Shown here in pieces: positions 8,810 to 18,456 of a DNA stretch of 64,000 nt. Both the position numbers and the translations under genes were made by a program. The number at the start of each line of letters is the position of its first letter. Positions within the stretch are counted from its first letter, which is position 1. The stretch lies in assembly GCA_002410065.1 (NCBI GenBank), contig DHQB01000007.1:1-64000 (forward strand), in the 5' to 3' direction. The notes beneath the pieces are model-generated. The model saw only the letters and a list, made by a program, of their open reading frames with translations, did no database searches and was not told where the DNA came from. The stretch comes from Bacteroidales bacterium UBA5349 (GTDB taxonomy: Bacteria > Bacteroidota > Bacteroidia > Bacteroidales > Tenuifilaceae).

Positions 8810-9862
8810 TTATAACCCTGTAAATCGTTTGTTTTTAAGCACCACATAAATAACAATGGGTATTCCCATAAGTGCCGCCACCGAATTTATGGGCAACGAA
8901 ATACTTTGCCCCGGAAGTTGCGAAATTGTGTCGAGAACAAGTAAACAAATACTTCCTAAAAGAATTACACCAGGAAGCAACACAGCATGGTTAGCGGTAC
9001 GAAATATCAGTCGCCCAATATGAGGTATTGCAATTCCAATAAAACCAATGGGCCCGCAGAAAGCGGTTACACCACCAGCCAAAAGGCTAGTTGATAAAAA
9101 TATCATTGTCCTCGACAATCCCATGTTCAACCCTACCCCTTTGGCATAAGTATCGCCTAGCTGGATTACGTTTAGCATTGGTATAGATATCAGCGACATA
9201 ATTAGGCCTATACCCACAATGGCCGTAAATACATGCAGCTGCATACCTGCAACAGAACTAAGACTACCCATTGTCCAAATAACAAAAGACTTTAGCATAG
9301 ACTCGTTGCTAAAAAACTGCAGAATACTAACCAGTGCCGATGCAGCAGAACCAAACATCATCCCCAGGATGAGTATGGTCATAATATCTTTTACCCTTAT
9401 AGAAACAGCCAGAATAACAAATAGAACAACCATTGAGCCAGCAATTGCAGCACCCGCCAGTGAAAAACTTGCGAGTAAGCCAGTAAGTTTTACCGAAGCA
9501 ATTGACGAAAAGCCTAGGAGCATAACGGCAACACCCAAACTTGCTCCAGAACTTATACCTAGCACGTAAGGTCCAGCCAAGGGGTTTCGGAAAGTTGTTT
9601 GCATCTGCAGTCCGCTAACCGAGAGCGCTGCTCCTGCCACAATAGCTGTAATAGACTTGGGCAACCTAAAATTGAATATAATAGTTCGCCAAAGCTCATT
9701 ATCACTATCACCAAAGAGAATATTTAAAGCCTCTTTTGCAGGAATATGGATTGAGCCAAGAAGTAGATTCAGAATAAAGGAAACCAGCAACAGGATACCC
9801 AGTATACTGAACAACAAAACATTGCGTTTTGTGAGTATCCTCGTTCCTGCAAGTTTACTCAT
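8810..9862 (-). CDS. FecCD/BtuC-family ABC transporter permease
   Basis: Inner-membrane permease of 350 residues with about ten predicted hydrophobic helices. The FecCD-family signatures include LRLPK-like FRLPKSITAIVAGAALSVSG (about 65-84), the LAGPYVLGISSGASLG segment (about 95-110) and the coupling region FIGIAIPHIGRL (about 275-286). It forms the translocation pore for the neighbouring ATPase and binding protein. The start lies only 2 nt beyond the upstream gene's stop, so the three genes are translationally close and surely one operon. Confidence 0.92.
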   Translation of the reverse strand: MSKLAGTRILTKRNVLLFSILGILLLVSFILNLLLGSIHIPAKEALNILFGDSDNELWRTIIFNFRLPKSITAIVAGAALSVSGLQMQTTFRNPLAGPYVLGISSGASLGVAVMLLGFSSIASVKLTGLLASFSLAGAAIAGSMVVLFVILAVSIRVKDIMTILILGMMFGSAASALVSILQFFSNESMLKSFVIWTMGSLSSVAGMQLHVFTAIVGIGLIMSLISIPMLNVIQLGDTYAKGVGLNMGLSRTMIFLSTSLLAGGVTAFCGPIGFIGIAIPHIGRLIFRTANHAVLLPGVILLGSICLLVLDTISQLPGQSISLPINSVAALMGIPIVIYVVLKNKRFTGL

Positions 9863-9864
9863 CT

Positions 9865-11004
9865 CTAGTTGAGTTTTTGGTAATAGATAAACTCATGCTC
9901 AATGCTGTTGGGGTGAAATATCTTAACTAAATCGCTAAGTAAAACATGGGGGTTTACCACGCCCGACTCCCAAAAATCGTTTCCTCCTTTAGCATTGGTT
10001 AACCTATTGTTGTTATATACCTTTCCATTAATTAGAGCAGGAAATTGCTTTGCCATGGGAAAGTCAGATACAATTTCGTTTAAAGTATTTGCGGTTCCGG
10101 TATTCAACCAATAATCGGCTTTTAAGCCGAACTCTAGGGCCGATTCGAGGTTCAATGGAGTAGAGTTTGTTCCTTTCAGATGCGATAATGCATATTGACC
10201 ACCAGCATCCGTAATAAGTTTTATCATATAACTATCGTTACCAGGTACATACCAAATATCTTTCCATGGAAGGTTTAAAAAAACAGTTGGCCTGTTTTCA
10301 GAATCAGGCACTAGGCTTTTTACCTCATTATAACTACTCTCAATATCTTTAAAAAGCGAATCGGCAAGAGTAATATTATCAAAAAACAAGCTGAAAAACT
10401 TAACCCATTCGGCTTTGCCCAAAGGCGTTTCCTCAAGGTAATCGGCAACAAAAACCACTGGAATACCTAGGTCTGTAAATTTTTGAATGTAACCCGCCAT
10501 CTCGGCACCAACTCCATATGCAAAAACCACATCGGGCTGAGTGGAAACCAACACCTCATAGTTTATGGCTTGATCGAATCCAACCTCGTACAGCAAACCC
10601 TTTGCATTACGATTATGTACGCGAGAATTCGTGACTAAATTCACACCTGAAACGCCCACAATTGCATCCACTTTATTTAGCAAATCGATGTAGGCAATAT
10701 GCGTTGAGGACAGACAAACAACCCTGTCCACAGGAAAGGGGACAATAGCGTTATTTTTTAGACTATGTTGGGTTATAGTTGAATCTAAAGTATAGGTGTA
10801 CTCTATTTGGCTAGCCCCTTGCCAAGGGTTAAAAACGCTGATTATGTAGCCGTTTTGTATACTTGTATAGGAGAATCGCTTTGCATATTCTGGCTTATTA
10901 ATCAATAATAAGTCTGATAAAGTACCTTTCTCTTCAACTCCTTGATAAATACAGGAAATGTTAAAGGTGCAAGCAAAGAAACCAAACAGAAGTATGCTGC
11001 GCAT
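9865..11004 (-). CDS. ABC transporter substrate-binding lipoprotein (BtuF/FecB-like)
   Basis: Periplasmic binding protein of 379 residues. A signal peptide ends in NISC (Cys19), so it is probably a lipoprotein. The TroA/BtuF-type fold is indicated by RVVCLSSTHIAYIDLL and VDAIVGVSG (about 110-140), VSTQPDVVFAYG (about 172-184), and the C-terminal NPHVLLSDL (about 350-358). These are typical for Bacteroidota cobalamin/iron-chelate binding proteins. It leads the three-gene operon (binding protein, permease, ATPase). There is no TonB receptor beside it, and the 215-bp upstream region shows no cobalamin-riboswitch B12 box, so the substrate stays open between cobalamin, haem and siderophore. Confidence 0.85.
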   Translation of the reverse strand: MRSILLFGFFACTFNISCIYQGVEEKGTLSDLLLINKPEYAKRFSYTSIQNGYIISVFNPWQGASQIEYTYTLDSTITQHSLKNNAIVPFPVDRVVCLSSTHIAYIDLLNKVDAIVGVSGVNLVTNSRVHNRNAKGLLYEVGFDQAINYEVLVSTQPDVVFAYGVGAEMAGYIQKFTDLGIPVVFVADYLEETPLGKAEWVKFFSLFFDNITLADSLFKDIESSYNEVKSLVPDSENRPTVFLNLPWKDIWYVPGNDSYMIKLITDAGGQYALSHLKGTNSTPLNLESALEFGLKADYWLNTGTANTLNEIVSDFPMAKQFPALINGKVYNNNRLTNAKGGNDFWESGVVNPHVLLSDLVKIFHPNSIEHEFIYYQKLN

Positions 11005-11218
11005 TTATTTTTGTTTGCGAAGATAATCAAATAAACAAAGCGATTAAAACAAGGGTTAGATAAGTTCGTAAAAACTAAGTGTATAAATCTCTGATATTCT
11101 AATACATAACAAACTGTAAATAAAGTTAGAAACTGCAAAGAATGTAATTGTTTAAAATTAGTAGTAAATTAGCAAAAGCTTCCTTTAACAAGAATTGCTT
11201 TAGCCCTAAAAAAACCTA

Positions 11219-13213
11219 ATGATTAGTTCAGATAACTTTAATATTTCTATCCTTAACAATTTAGCTGTTCCTATATGTATAGCAACGCTAGAAGGAAATA
11301 TTTTGTGGGCAAACACACTGTTTACCGAAGTTTTTTCATGTAACAACAGCGACGTAAAGGGATATATATTTAGTATTTTTCCAACCATACTTTCCAATTC
11401 CAACAATTTAAAAAACTTTAAGGATAAGGGTTTGACTCACGTTAAAATCGATAAAAATAATATTGTCAAATATTATAGCATTGGGGTCACCCCAATTATT
11501 TCAGAAAATACTGATTACTATATTATTACGGCAAATGATAAAACAGAACTGGTGCGAGGGCAAAAAACAACAACGCTGCTACTCAACCTCACCCGAGCCG
11601 AAGAGGAAAGCCTAAGTTTTGATGAGCTTTTTAGCCTGGTTCAGCATGAGCTAAACGCAATTATGGATGCTCACAACATGTTTGTTGTACTTTGGGATAA
11701 GCTACGGCAAAAACTCACCCTACCCTATTTTATTGATGAATTTGATCTATACGACGATTTTCCAAAGGGGAAGACGTTAAGTGGATACGCTATAGAAACT
11801 GGTCAATCGCTTCTGTTAAACGAAAGCGATATTATTAGGTTAAAAAATGAGGGTGTGATTGAGACTATTGGAACACCTGCAAAATCGTGGATGGGTGTTC
11901 CTTTGCGAAACCAAATGGAAGTAATTGGTTTAATGGTGCTTCAAAGCTACAAATCGGTAAATGCGTATAGCCTAGATGATTTAAAAATATTACAATTTGT
12001 GTCAGCCCAAATATCCATATCAATTAAACGAAAGGAGAATGAGCAAAAGCTAAGGCTATCGAAAGAGAGAGCTGAATTAGCCGATAAACTTAAAACATCA
12101 TTCTTGGCCAATATGAGCCATGAGATCAGAACTCCAATGAACTCTATTATTGGATTTTCTGAACTGATTACCCGCAAGAGCATACCTCAGGAGAAAAAAA
12201 ATGTTTATGCCCAATATATTAGCAATAGCGGTAAATCTCTACTTGCCCTAATTGATGATATTATTGATATTTCAAAAATTGATGCTCAGCAGCTTAAAAT
12301 TATTAAATCTCATGTTCAGATTAATCCAATGCTAACCGAACTGCTTGATTATTACAATAGTTTTAAGAACGAGAACAACAATTCGAACATAGTTTTAAAA
12401 AAGTATTTTGCCGTTGAAGATGATAGTTTCACGCTTTTATGCGATTCTGTACGATTAAGACAAATTCTTAGCAATCTGATTAGTAACTCCATTAAATTTA
12501 CTGAGAAGGGATTTGTTGAAGTGGGCTACCTACTTCCCAATAACGCCACCATACTGTTTTACGTTAAGGATACAGGAATAGGAATTGAAGCAGAAAAAAC
12601 CGATGTGATTTTTGATAGATTCCGTCAGGCAGATGACTCTACAACTCGTAAATACGGGGGTACAGGTTTAGGACTTGCCATTTCGCGAAAGTTGGTGCAG
12701 CTCATGGGCGGTAATATTTGGGTAGAATCCGAAGTAGGGAAAGGAACAACTTTCTTTTTTGGCCTGCCTTTAATCATTGCAAGTAAAAGCGAAACAATAC
12801 TTCAGAACATCCCGAAAAAAGAATTACCGAACCCTCTTAATACAAAAACAATACTAATAGCGGAGGATGAAGACATCAACTTCTTCTTCTTGCAAGAGGT
12901 TCTATCGCATACTAAAATCAACATTATTAGAGCATATAACGGTAAAGAAGCCGTTGAATTGGTTAAGAAGAACAACGACATTGCCCTTATACTTATGGAC
13001 ATTCAAATGCCCGTGATGAATGGCTACACTGCAACTCAAGAGATAAAGAAGATTAAACCACATCTGCCAATAATTGCACAAACTGCCTACGCTATGGCAG
13101 AGGATAGAGCTAAAGGTGAAAGAGCTGGATGCGATAACTATTTATCAAAGCCAATTAAACCAAGCGATTTGCTAGAATCGGTAAAACAGTATCTGAGTGG
13201 AAGCAAGAGTTAA
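11219..13213 (+). CDS. Cytosolic hybrid sensor histidine kinase (PAS-GAF-HisKA-HATPase-REC)
   Basis: A 664-residue hybrid kinase with no transmembrane segment. A PAS-like N-terminus (about 1-110, with the ICIATLEGNILWANTLF pattern) is followed by a GAF domain (about 120-275). HisKA comes next, with phospho-acceptor His301 in SHEIRTPMN, then HATPase (N box SNLISNSIKF, G1 DTGIGI, G2 GGTGLGLAIS), and a C-terminal receiver. The receiver has the acidic pair in AEDED, phospho-Asp594 in LMDIQMP and Lys in SKPI. The layout suggests an intracellular signal passed internally or on to an unlinked output protein. No response regulator is adjacent; it is divergent from the importer operon and convergent with the next gene (9-nt gap). 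Confidence 0.9.
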   Translation: MISSDNFNISILNNLAVPICIATLEGNILWANTLFTEVFSCNNSDVKGYIFSIFPTILSNSNNLKNFKDKGLTHVKIDKNNIVKYYSIGVTPIISENTDYYIITANDKTELVRGQKTTTLLLNLTRAEEESLSFDELFSLVQHELNAIMDAHNMFVVLWDKLRQKLTLPYFIDEFDLYDDFPKGKTLSGYAIETGQSLLLNESDIIRLKNEGVIETIGTPAKSWMGVPLRNQMEVIGLMVLQSYKSVNAYSLDDLKILQFVSAQISISIKRKENEQKLRLSKERAELADKLKTSFLANMSHEIRTPMNSIIGFSELITRKSIPQEKKNVYAQYISNSGKSLLALIDDIIDISKIDAQQLKIIKSHVQINPMLTELLDYYNSFKNENNNSNIVLKKYFAVEDDSFTLLCDSVRLRQILSNLISNSIKFTEKGFVEVGYLLPNNATILFYVKDTGIGIEAEKTDVIFDRFRQADDSTTRKYGGTGLGLAISRKLVQLMGGNIWVESEVGKGTTFFFGLPLIIASKSETILQNIPKKELPNPLNTKTILIAEDEDINFFFLQEVLSHTKINIIRAYNGKEAVELVKKNNDIALILMDIQMPVMNGYTATQEIKKIKPHLPIIAQTAYAMAEDRAKGERAGCDNYLSKPIKPSDLLESVKQYLSGSKS

Positions 13214-13222
13214 TTCCCTATC

Positions 13223-14776
13223 CTAGTCCTCTCCCTTTTTCTCCCCATCTCTCTTGATCCGTAATTCATATAAATCGCTTCGCCTATCCTTCATATTTCT
13301 TACACTCCCGTGGCTATGTAATTCCTTAAGCAAATCTAAATCCACATCAACAATAAGGGTCATCTCAGTGTTTGGAGTTGTTTCGGCTTTTATGCTATTG
13401 TTTGGGAAGGCAAAATCTGATGGAGTAAACACGGCCGATTGAGCATACTGAATATCCATATTATTAACCTTGGGCAAATTACCCACACAACCAGCAATGG
13501 CCACATAGCACTCATTCTCAACAGCGCGTGCCATTGCACAATTCCGTACCCGCATGTATCCATTCTGAGTATCAGTTAAAAAGGGCACAAAGAGGATATT
13601 CATCCCTTGGTCAGCCTGAAGTCTAATGAGTTCAGGGAACTCAACATCGTAGCAAATTACAACACCAACCTTACCGCAATCAGTGTCAAAAACCTTAATC
13701 TCGTTACCGCCAACCATCCCCCATGCTTCGCGCTCGCTAGGAGTAATATGTATTTTACGATACTCATCAACTAATCCATTGCGATGGCATAGGTATGAAA
13801 CGTTCTGTAAATTCCCATTGCCATTAACATAGGGCATTGATCCTGTAATAATGTTTATGTTATAGCTTACAGCAAACGACTTAAAACTCTCGAGCAGGGG
13901 TGCTGTGTATTTTGCCAATTCTCTCATGGCCTCGGCAGTTCCCATATCGTTGTAGGGCGCCATTAAGGGAGCATTAAAAAATTCTGGAAAAAGGGCAAAA
14001 TCGGATTGGTAATCGCTAACCGCATCAACAAAAAACTCAATCTGCTCAATCAGCGAATCGAATGAATGGTGTGATCGCATTTGCCACTGAACTAATCCTA
14101 GCCTAACGATTGTTTTTGACGCATTTATGGTGTTCTCTTCTTTTTCGTAATAGATATTATGCCACTGTAAAAGCGTAGCATACTCTAACGACTCCGTATC
14201 CCCAGGTAAATAGTTTTTTAAGATTTTTTTTACGTGAAACCCATTCGACATCTGAAAGGTAAGTACAGGATCGTAAATCTCCTTAATTTCAACCTTATTT
14301 AAATATTGCCTTGGGGTATACTCGTTGGCGTGCTCCTTATAGTTTGGCATTCGCCCTCCTGCCATAATTACTCTTAAATTCAAGTTTTCGCACAATTCCT
14401 TTCGAGAATCGTAAAGCCTACGGGCCAATCGTAATCCGCGATAATCGGGATGCACAAATACCTCTATGCCATATAGCACATCACCCTCAGCGTTATGTGT
14501 ACTAAAGGTGTAATTCCCTGTTATCTGCGCATAGGTGTGGTTATCTCCAAACTCCTTGTAATCTACAATTAACGACAAAGCGCAAGCAACAACTAAGCCA
14601 TTTACCTCAATACAAAGTTGACCCTCTGGAAAGATATTTAGCAGTTTTCTAATCTGCCCCTCCTCCCAATGCAACCCGCTCAAAACTGGGTATACCTTCT
14701 GCATTGCCTCCTTTAGTTGGATATAATCGTTAAGTTGAAGGTTTCGTAGGTTGACGCGAAGATCTTTATTTTTCAT
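13223..14776 (-). CDS. GNAT acetyltransferase fused to carbon-nitrogen hydrolase
   Basis: Two-domain protein of 517 residues. Residues 1-200 are a GNAT N-acetyltransferase with the acetyl-CoA loop region HPDYRGLRLARRLYD (about 109-123). Residues 222-510 are a nitrilase-superfamily amidase with the complete Glu-Lys-Cys triad: Glu265 in LFPEFF, Lys341 in YRKIHI and Cys375 in VICYDVEFPE. The architecture recurs in bacteria, and the hydrolase half resembles omega-amidase/carbamoylase-type enzymes. The natural substrate is unknown, though the two halves may act on the same amine or amide. Cytoplasmic. Single gene, convergent with the hybrid kinase. Confidence 0.9.
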   Translation of the reverse strand: MKNKDLRVNLRNLQLNDYIQLKEAMQKVYPVLSGLHWEEGQIRKLLNIFPEGQLCIEVNGLVVACALSLIVDYKEFGDNHTYAQITGNYTFSTHNAEGDVLYGIEVFVHPDYRGLRLARRLYDSRKELCENLNLRVIMAGGRMPNYKEHANEYTPRQYLNKVEIKEIYDPVLTFQMSNGFHVKKILKNYLPGDTESLEYATLLQWHNIYYEKEENTINASKTIVRLGLVQWQMRSHHSFDSLIEQIEFFVDAVSDYQSDFALFPEFFNAPLMAPYNDMGTAEAMRELAKYTAPLLESFKSFAVSYNINIITGSMPYVNGNGNLQNVSYLCHRNGLVDEYRKIHITPSEREAWGMVGGNEIKVFDTDCGKVGVVICYDVEFPELIRLQADQGMNILFVPFLTDTQNGYMRVRNCAMARAVENECYVAIAGCVGNLPKVNNMDIQYAQSAVFTPSDFAFPNNSIKAETTPNTEMTLIVDVDLDLLKELHSHGSVRNMKDRRSDLYELRIKRDGEKKGED

Positions 14777-14891
14777 GAAAAAATATTTTGTTGATTTAAT
14801 GGTTCAATGGAACTTCCATGCTTACGCTCAGCTGCTTTATTTATTATTAATATTCTACTATAAGGATATTACTTGTTAGTCTAAAAGAACC

Positions 14892-17800
14892 CTACTCAGC
14901 GTAGATTTGTTCTGTACCAATCGCCTTATATATCAGTTCCTGAATTTCTGTCCTTACATTACTCTTTGTTAGTTTTGTGTTCTCTGAATCGGGGAAAATC
15001 CTATTTGATATAAAGATATAAATTAGGTTATAAGCCGGATCGACCCAAACAAATGAACCTGTAAAACCCGAATGACCATAGCTTAGCGATGTAGCACTCC
15101 GGCACGCAGGGCTAATTTTATTTAGGTCAAACTCTGGTTTATCAAAGCCTAAACCTCGCCTAACGCCATTTACGCAGTTAACACAACTTGTGAAATACTC
15201 TATCGTATTGGCAGGCAAAAAGCGCTCATCGCCATACTCTCCCTTGTTCAAATACATCTGCATTAGTTTGGCTAAATCGTTGGTATTTGAGAAAAGCCCT
15301 GCATGACCCGATTTGCCCCCTAGCATAGCAGAAGCAGGATCGTGTACATTTCCCCAAAGGAGTTGCTTACGGAAATAGACATCATTTTCGGTTGGAGCAA
15401 TTTGTTCAGTGGTGTATCTGGTAAGGGGATTGTAAAGAGTATGATCCATCCCAAGCTTGTCGTAAAAGCTTTTAGTCACATACTGGCTAGGTTGCTCATT
15501 AAGCATCTCTTCTAAAGCCCAGTATAGCATAATAAACCCCAAGTCGCTATATCTATACTCACCTTTTGCCTTAATTGGAGTAGTTGTAATCCAAGTATAA
15601 ATACTATCCTTTATCCAGTTTGCAGAGTATAGGCCACGAGCCACCTCATTAGGAAAAGCATCGGATTGATAGTTTTGATAATACTTAAACGATGGGTTTG
15701 TCTGTAACCCCATATACCTATTTCGCGAAAGAAAATATGGGTAAGACTCTGAGAATTTTCCGTTTATTACGGGTTGGTTTGGCCAAAGCGAAGTCATTGT
15801 CCGCTGATAGAAAGGAATCCAAGCAGTTAAACCCGATTGATGAAGAAGTATATCGCTAATGCGTATTTTGGCATATTCTGATGTGTCCGGGAACTGCAAA
15901 TACGAACCAAGATTCTTTTCCAAATCCAACCTACCCTTTGAGTACATATCCATTACTAAAGGCAATGTGGAAGCAATTTTAGTAATCGAAGCAATATCGT
16001 AGATTGAATTTGACTCAACCTTATACTTTTCGGTATCGTAAGTAAAATTGCCAAAACTTTTGTTGTAGATAACTGATCCATCCTTTGCAACAAGTATCTG
16101 CATCCCTGGAGCTGCAATGTTTTTAATGGTATTGTAGGCTAGTGAATCAATCCTTTGAAGATCGGTTGATTTAACACCAAATTTTTCAGGGATTGAGTAT
16201 CCTAATCGAATTTTCTTACCCGAGTCAAATCCGCTTCCAACCACAAATGAATTCTCAATTGATACAGGCAAACGCCCAAAGGCTGTTATACCTCCAAAGA
16301 TAAGTTGGGCCGTAAGACTTTGGGTTATTGGAGAATTATCGTAAGCAATCACAAGGCCATCGTAAATGGCAGGGTTATTTAACTTCCCTAAAGCGTAGGG
16401 CGTACCAAAAAGGGCTAATATGGTACGTTTTGTTTGAGCAACTTTACTGAGAAACTCTGCTACCCCTGGCGAAACATTAAAATTTTTAATAGGGCTCGAT
16501 GATAAGCAGTGATAGCCAACAACAACCAAATTATGGTTTGCCAATTTATCTAGTAAACTATTCAATTCTTGCTCTGATGGGGTTGCACCAATAGAAAATG
16601 AGGTTATTGGTGAGTAAAGTTTAAGTTGATCATTAAAATGAGCCCCTTGCCCTTCGCCAATCTCAACATAGGCGATGTTTAACACATCTATACCTCGAAG
16701 TGGGATTATATCATCGGTATTGTTTAGCACGGTGATTGCCTGCTCTACAATTTGCTGAACTAAATACTGTGAGTTAGGTGTATTAAGATCATCTATTAAG
16801 CCATCAATTTTAATAGGTTTGCGCCGGTAAAGTCCTACTCGATATTTTGCCTGAATAATTTTTCTACACCTGGCCTCAATCTCCTCGACAGGAAACTTAT
16901 TCCTTTTTACCAAATGTTCAATCCTTGTTATCGATTCAACAACCTCTGACGGGAAGAGAAGAATATCGTTACCTGCCATAAGTGCCATAATATTCACATC
17001 CTTAGCCTTTCGGCCTTCAGAAACACTTTTCATGTTCAGAGCATCGGTAATTACAAGTCCACTAAAGTTAAGTTCATTCTTTAGCAGTGAGTTAACCACA
17101 TTATTTGAAAGACTTGAGGGAGTATTTTTGTGAGATTCCAAGGAAGGAATCTCCATATGCCCAACCATTATGCTTGCCACTCCATTGCGAATAAGCTGAC
17201 GGAATGGGTAAAGTTCGAGGCTATCAATACGATCGTATGACTGTTTAAGCAACGGCAAACTAAAATGCGAATCGGTATCGGTATCGCCATGCCCAGGAAA
17301 ATGTTTTGCACAGGCCAATACACCATTATCCTGCAAGCCTAACATATAGGCTAAACCTTTCTGGGTAACCTGTTCTTTATCCTCACCAAAAGCGCGAGTG
17401 TTTATTACCGGGTTTTGGGGGTTGTTGTTGATGTCGATAACTGGTGCAAAGTTTATGTGAACACCTAAACGCCTAAGCTGTTTACCAATATCAGCACCCA
17501 TGTGGTATACTAACCTATTATCATCCATTGCACCAAGCATCATTTGCCTTGGGTACGAAATGGTACTATCTAAACGCATGCCTAGCCCCCACTCTGCATC
17601 AATAGATATTAGTAAAGGTACCTGAGCTAAACTTTGGTAATAGTTTGTTTGCTGCGCTTGCCTAACGGGGCCACCCTGAAAAAAGCACAGACCCCCAATT
17701 CCTTCATTCTTAATAAGTTTAGACACTTCATCTATATGCTCATTGCTACCATTTGAGTATGCAGCAACCATGAATAGCTGCGCTATTTTTTGCCGAAGGG

Positions 17801-17948
17801 ATAAGCTGTTCATCACCGAGTCGATCCAATGTATTGCTGTTTCATTTTCAACATTAGCAAGACTAGGGCCCACATTGGAATATAAAGTAGTGAATTGCAA
17901 AAAAAAGGCTATAATAATAGCCCCACAGTAAAAAAGTTGCTTACGCAT
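14892..17948 (-). CDS. Exported GH3 beta-N-acetylhexosaminidase (NagZ-like) fused to a class C beta-lactamase-like serine hydrolase
   Basis: About 1018 residues from the ATG at 17948, chosen because it begins the signal peptide (MRKQLF then a hydrophobic core); an in-frame ATG at 18005 adds an unlikely 19 residues. Residues 40-400 are a GH3 NagZ-type domain with KHFPGHGDTDTDSH (215-228, catalytic His/Asp dyad loop) and the nucleophile Asp302 in VITDALNM. A GH3 C-terminal region follows. From about residue 610 there is a beta-lactamase/penicillin-binding-like domain with the Ser-x-x-Lys motif SITK, a Tyr-Ser-Asp motif in YRYSDLGF and a HAG box in SGHAGLFS. Predicted role is periplasmic or surface peptidoglycan processing, removing GlcNAc and acting on peptide or ester bonds. 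The domain pairing is known in Bacteroidota. Confidence 0.9.
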   Translation of the reverse strand: MRKQLFYCGAIIIAFFLQFTTLYSNVGPSLANVENETAIHWIDSVMNSLSLRQKIAQLFMVAAYSNGSNEHIDEVSKLIKNEGIGGLCFFQGGPVRQAQQTNYYQSLAQVPLLISIDAEWGLGMRLDSTISYPRQMMLGAMDDNRLVYHMGADIGKQLRRLGVHINFAPVIDINNNPQNPVINTRAFGEDKEQVTQKGLAYMLGLQDNGVLACAKHFPGHGDTDTDSHFSLPLLKQSYDRIDSLELYPFRQLIRNGVASIMVGHMEIPSLESHKNTPSSLSNNVVNSLLKNELNFSGLVITDALNMKSVSEGRKAKDVNIMALMAGNDILLFPSEVVESITRIEHLVKRNKFPVEEIEARCRKIIQAKYRVGLYRRKPIKIDGLIDDLNTPNSQYLVQQIVEQAITVLNNTDDIIPLRGIDVLNIAYVEIGEGQGAHFNDQLKLYSPITSFSIGATPSEQELNSLLDKLANHNLVVVGYHCLSSSPIKNFNVSPGVAEFLSKVAQTKRTILALFGTPYALGKLNNPAIYDGLVIAYDNSPITQSLTAQLIFGGITAFGRLPVSIENSFVVGSGFDSGKKIRLGYSIPEKFGVKSTDLQRIDSLAYNTIKNIAAPGMQILVAKDGSVIYNKSFGNFTYDTEKYKVESNSIYDIASITKIASTLPLVMDMYSKGRLDLEKNLGSYLQFPDTSEYAKIRISDILLHQSGLTAWIPFYQRTMTSLWPNQPVINGKFSESYPYFLSRNRYMGLQTNPSFKYYQNYQSDAFPNEVARGLYSANWIKDSIYTWITTTPIKAKGEYRYSDLGFIMLYWALEEMLNEQPSQYVTKSFYDKLGMDHTLYNPLTRYTTEQIAPTENDVYFRKQLLWGNVHDPASAMLGGKSGHAGLFSNTNDLAKLMQMYLNKGEYGDERFLPANTIEYFTSCVNCVNGVRRGLGFDKPEFDLNKISPACRSATSLSYGHSGFTGSFVWVDPAYNLIYIFISNRIFPDSENTKLTKSNVRTEIQELIYKAIGTEQIYAE

Positions 17949-18343
17949 AGGTATTAATTTAGAAAGATTTAAGGTGACCAAGCAAAATCTAAGCAAATAT
18001 AGCATTCACAAGTTACTTTATACAGTAAAACCAGATGATTTTATTTACAAATAAAATGATACTAACAAGCTATAATGGTATTTTAGGCTAGAACGAAGCA
18101 CTTGATTCTTCACTCGTTGAATGGAATATTTATAGTATGGTTTATATGATGCTTTTACGTTAGCATGCCCCAAATAACCCGATTGGCAAAGGATAAATTG
18201 GCATACAATGAATACCCTTCTTGAGATTCTCTACCTAAATTGCATTAAAAAACTATTGATTAATTCAGTATTTTATTCAATTGGTAATCTACAACTTATC
18301 TTCAAAAATTAAAATTTGATTAAGAGCTTATGTTTTTTAACAC
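17949..18343. other. Intergenic region without recognisable gene
   Basis: About 400 bp between the divergent NagZ-fusion and acyl-ligase genes. I see no ORF of interest, tRNA or clear repeat. It is very A+T-rich and presumably carries the promoters of both genes; only the -7 element listed next is recognisable. Confidence 0.6.
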
Positions 18344-18351
18344 TATATTTG
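18344..18351 (+). promoter_or_regulatory. Candidate Bacteroidota -7 promoter element
   Basis: TATATTTG matches TAnnTTTG about 105 nt before the acyl-ligase start. A TTTG at 18315-18318 is a poorly spaced -33 candidate (25 nt instead of about 19-21). Confidence 0.4.
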
Positions 18352-18456
18352 AACCCTGTTACAATAATGAACGTTTGTACAAAAGAACTTCTAAAACATA
18401 TTGAACAACTAATTAGGATTAGGAGTTAACTATAAGGTAAAAACAAAATTAAAGAG

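Noticed and set aside
11005..11218. Search for a cobalamin riboswitch or Fur box upstream of the importer operon
   Set aside because: No B12 box or iron-box-like palindrome was seen, so importer specificity is left open.
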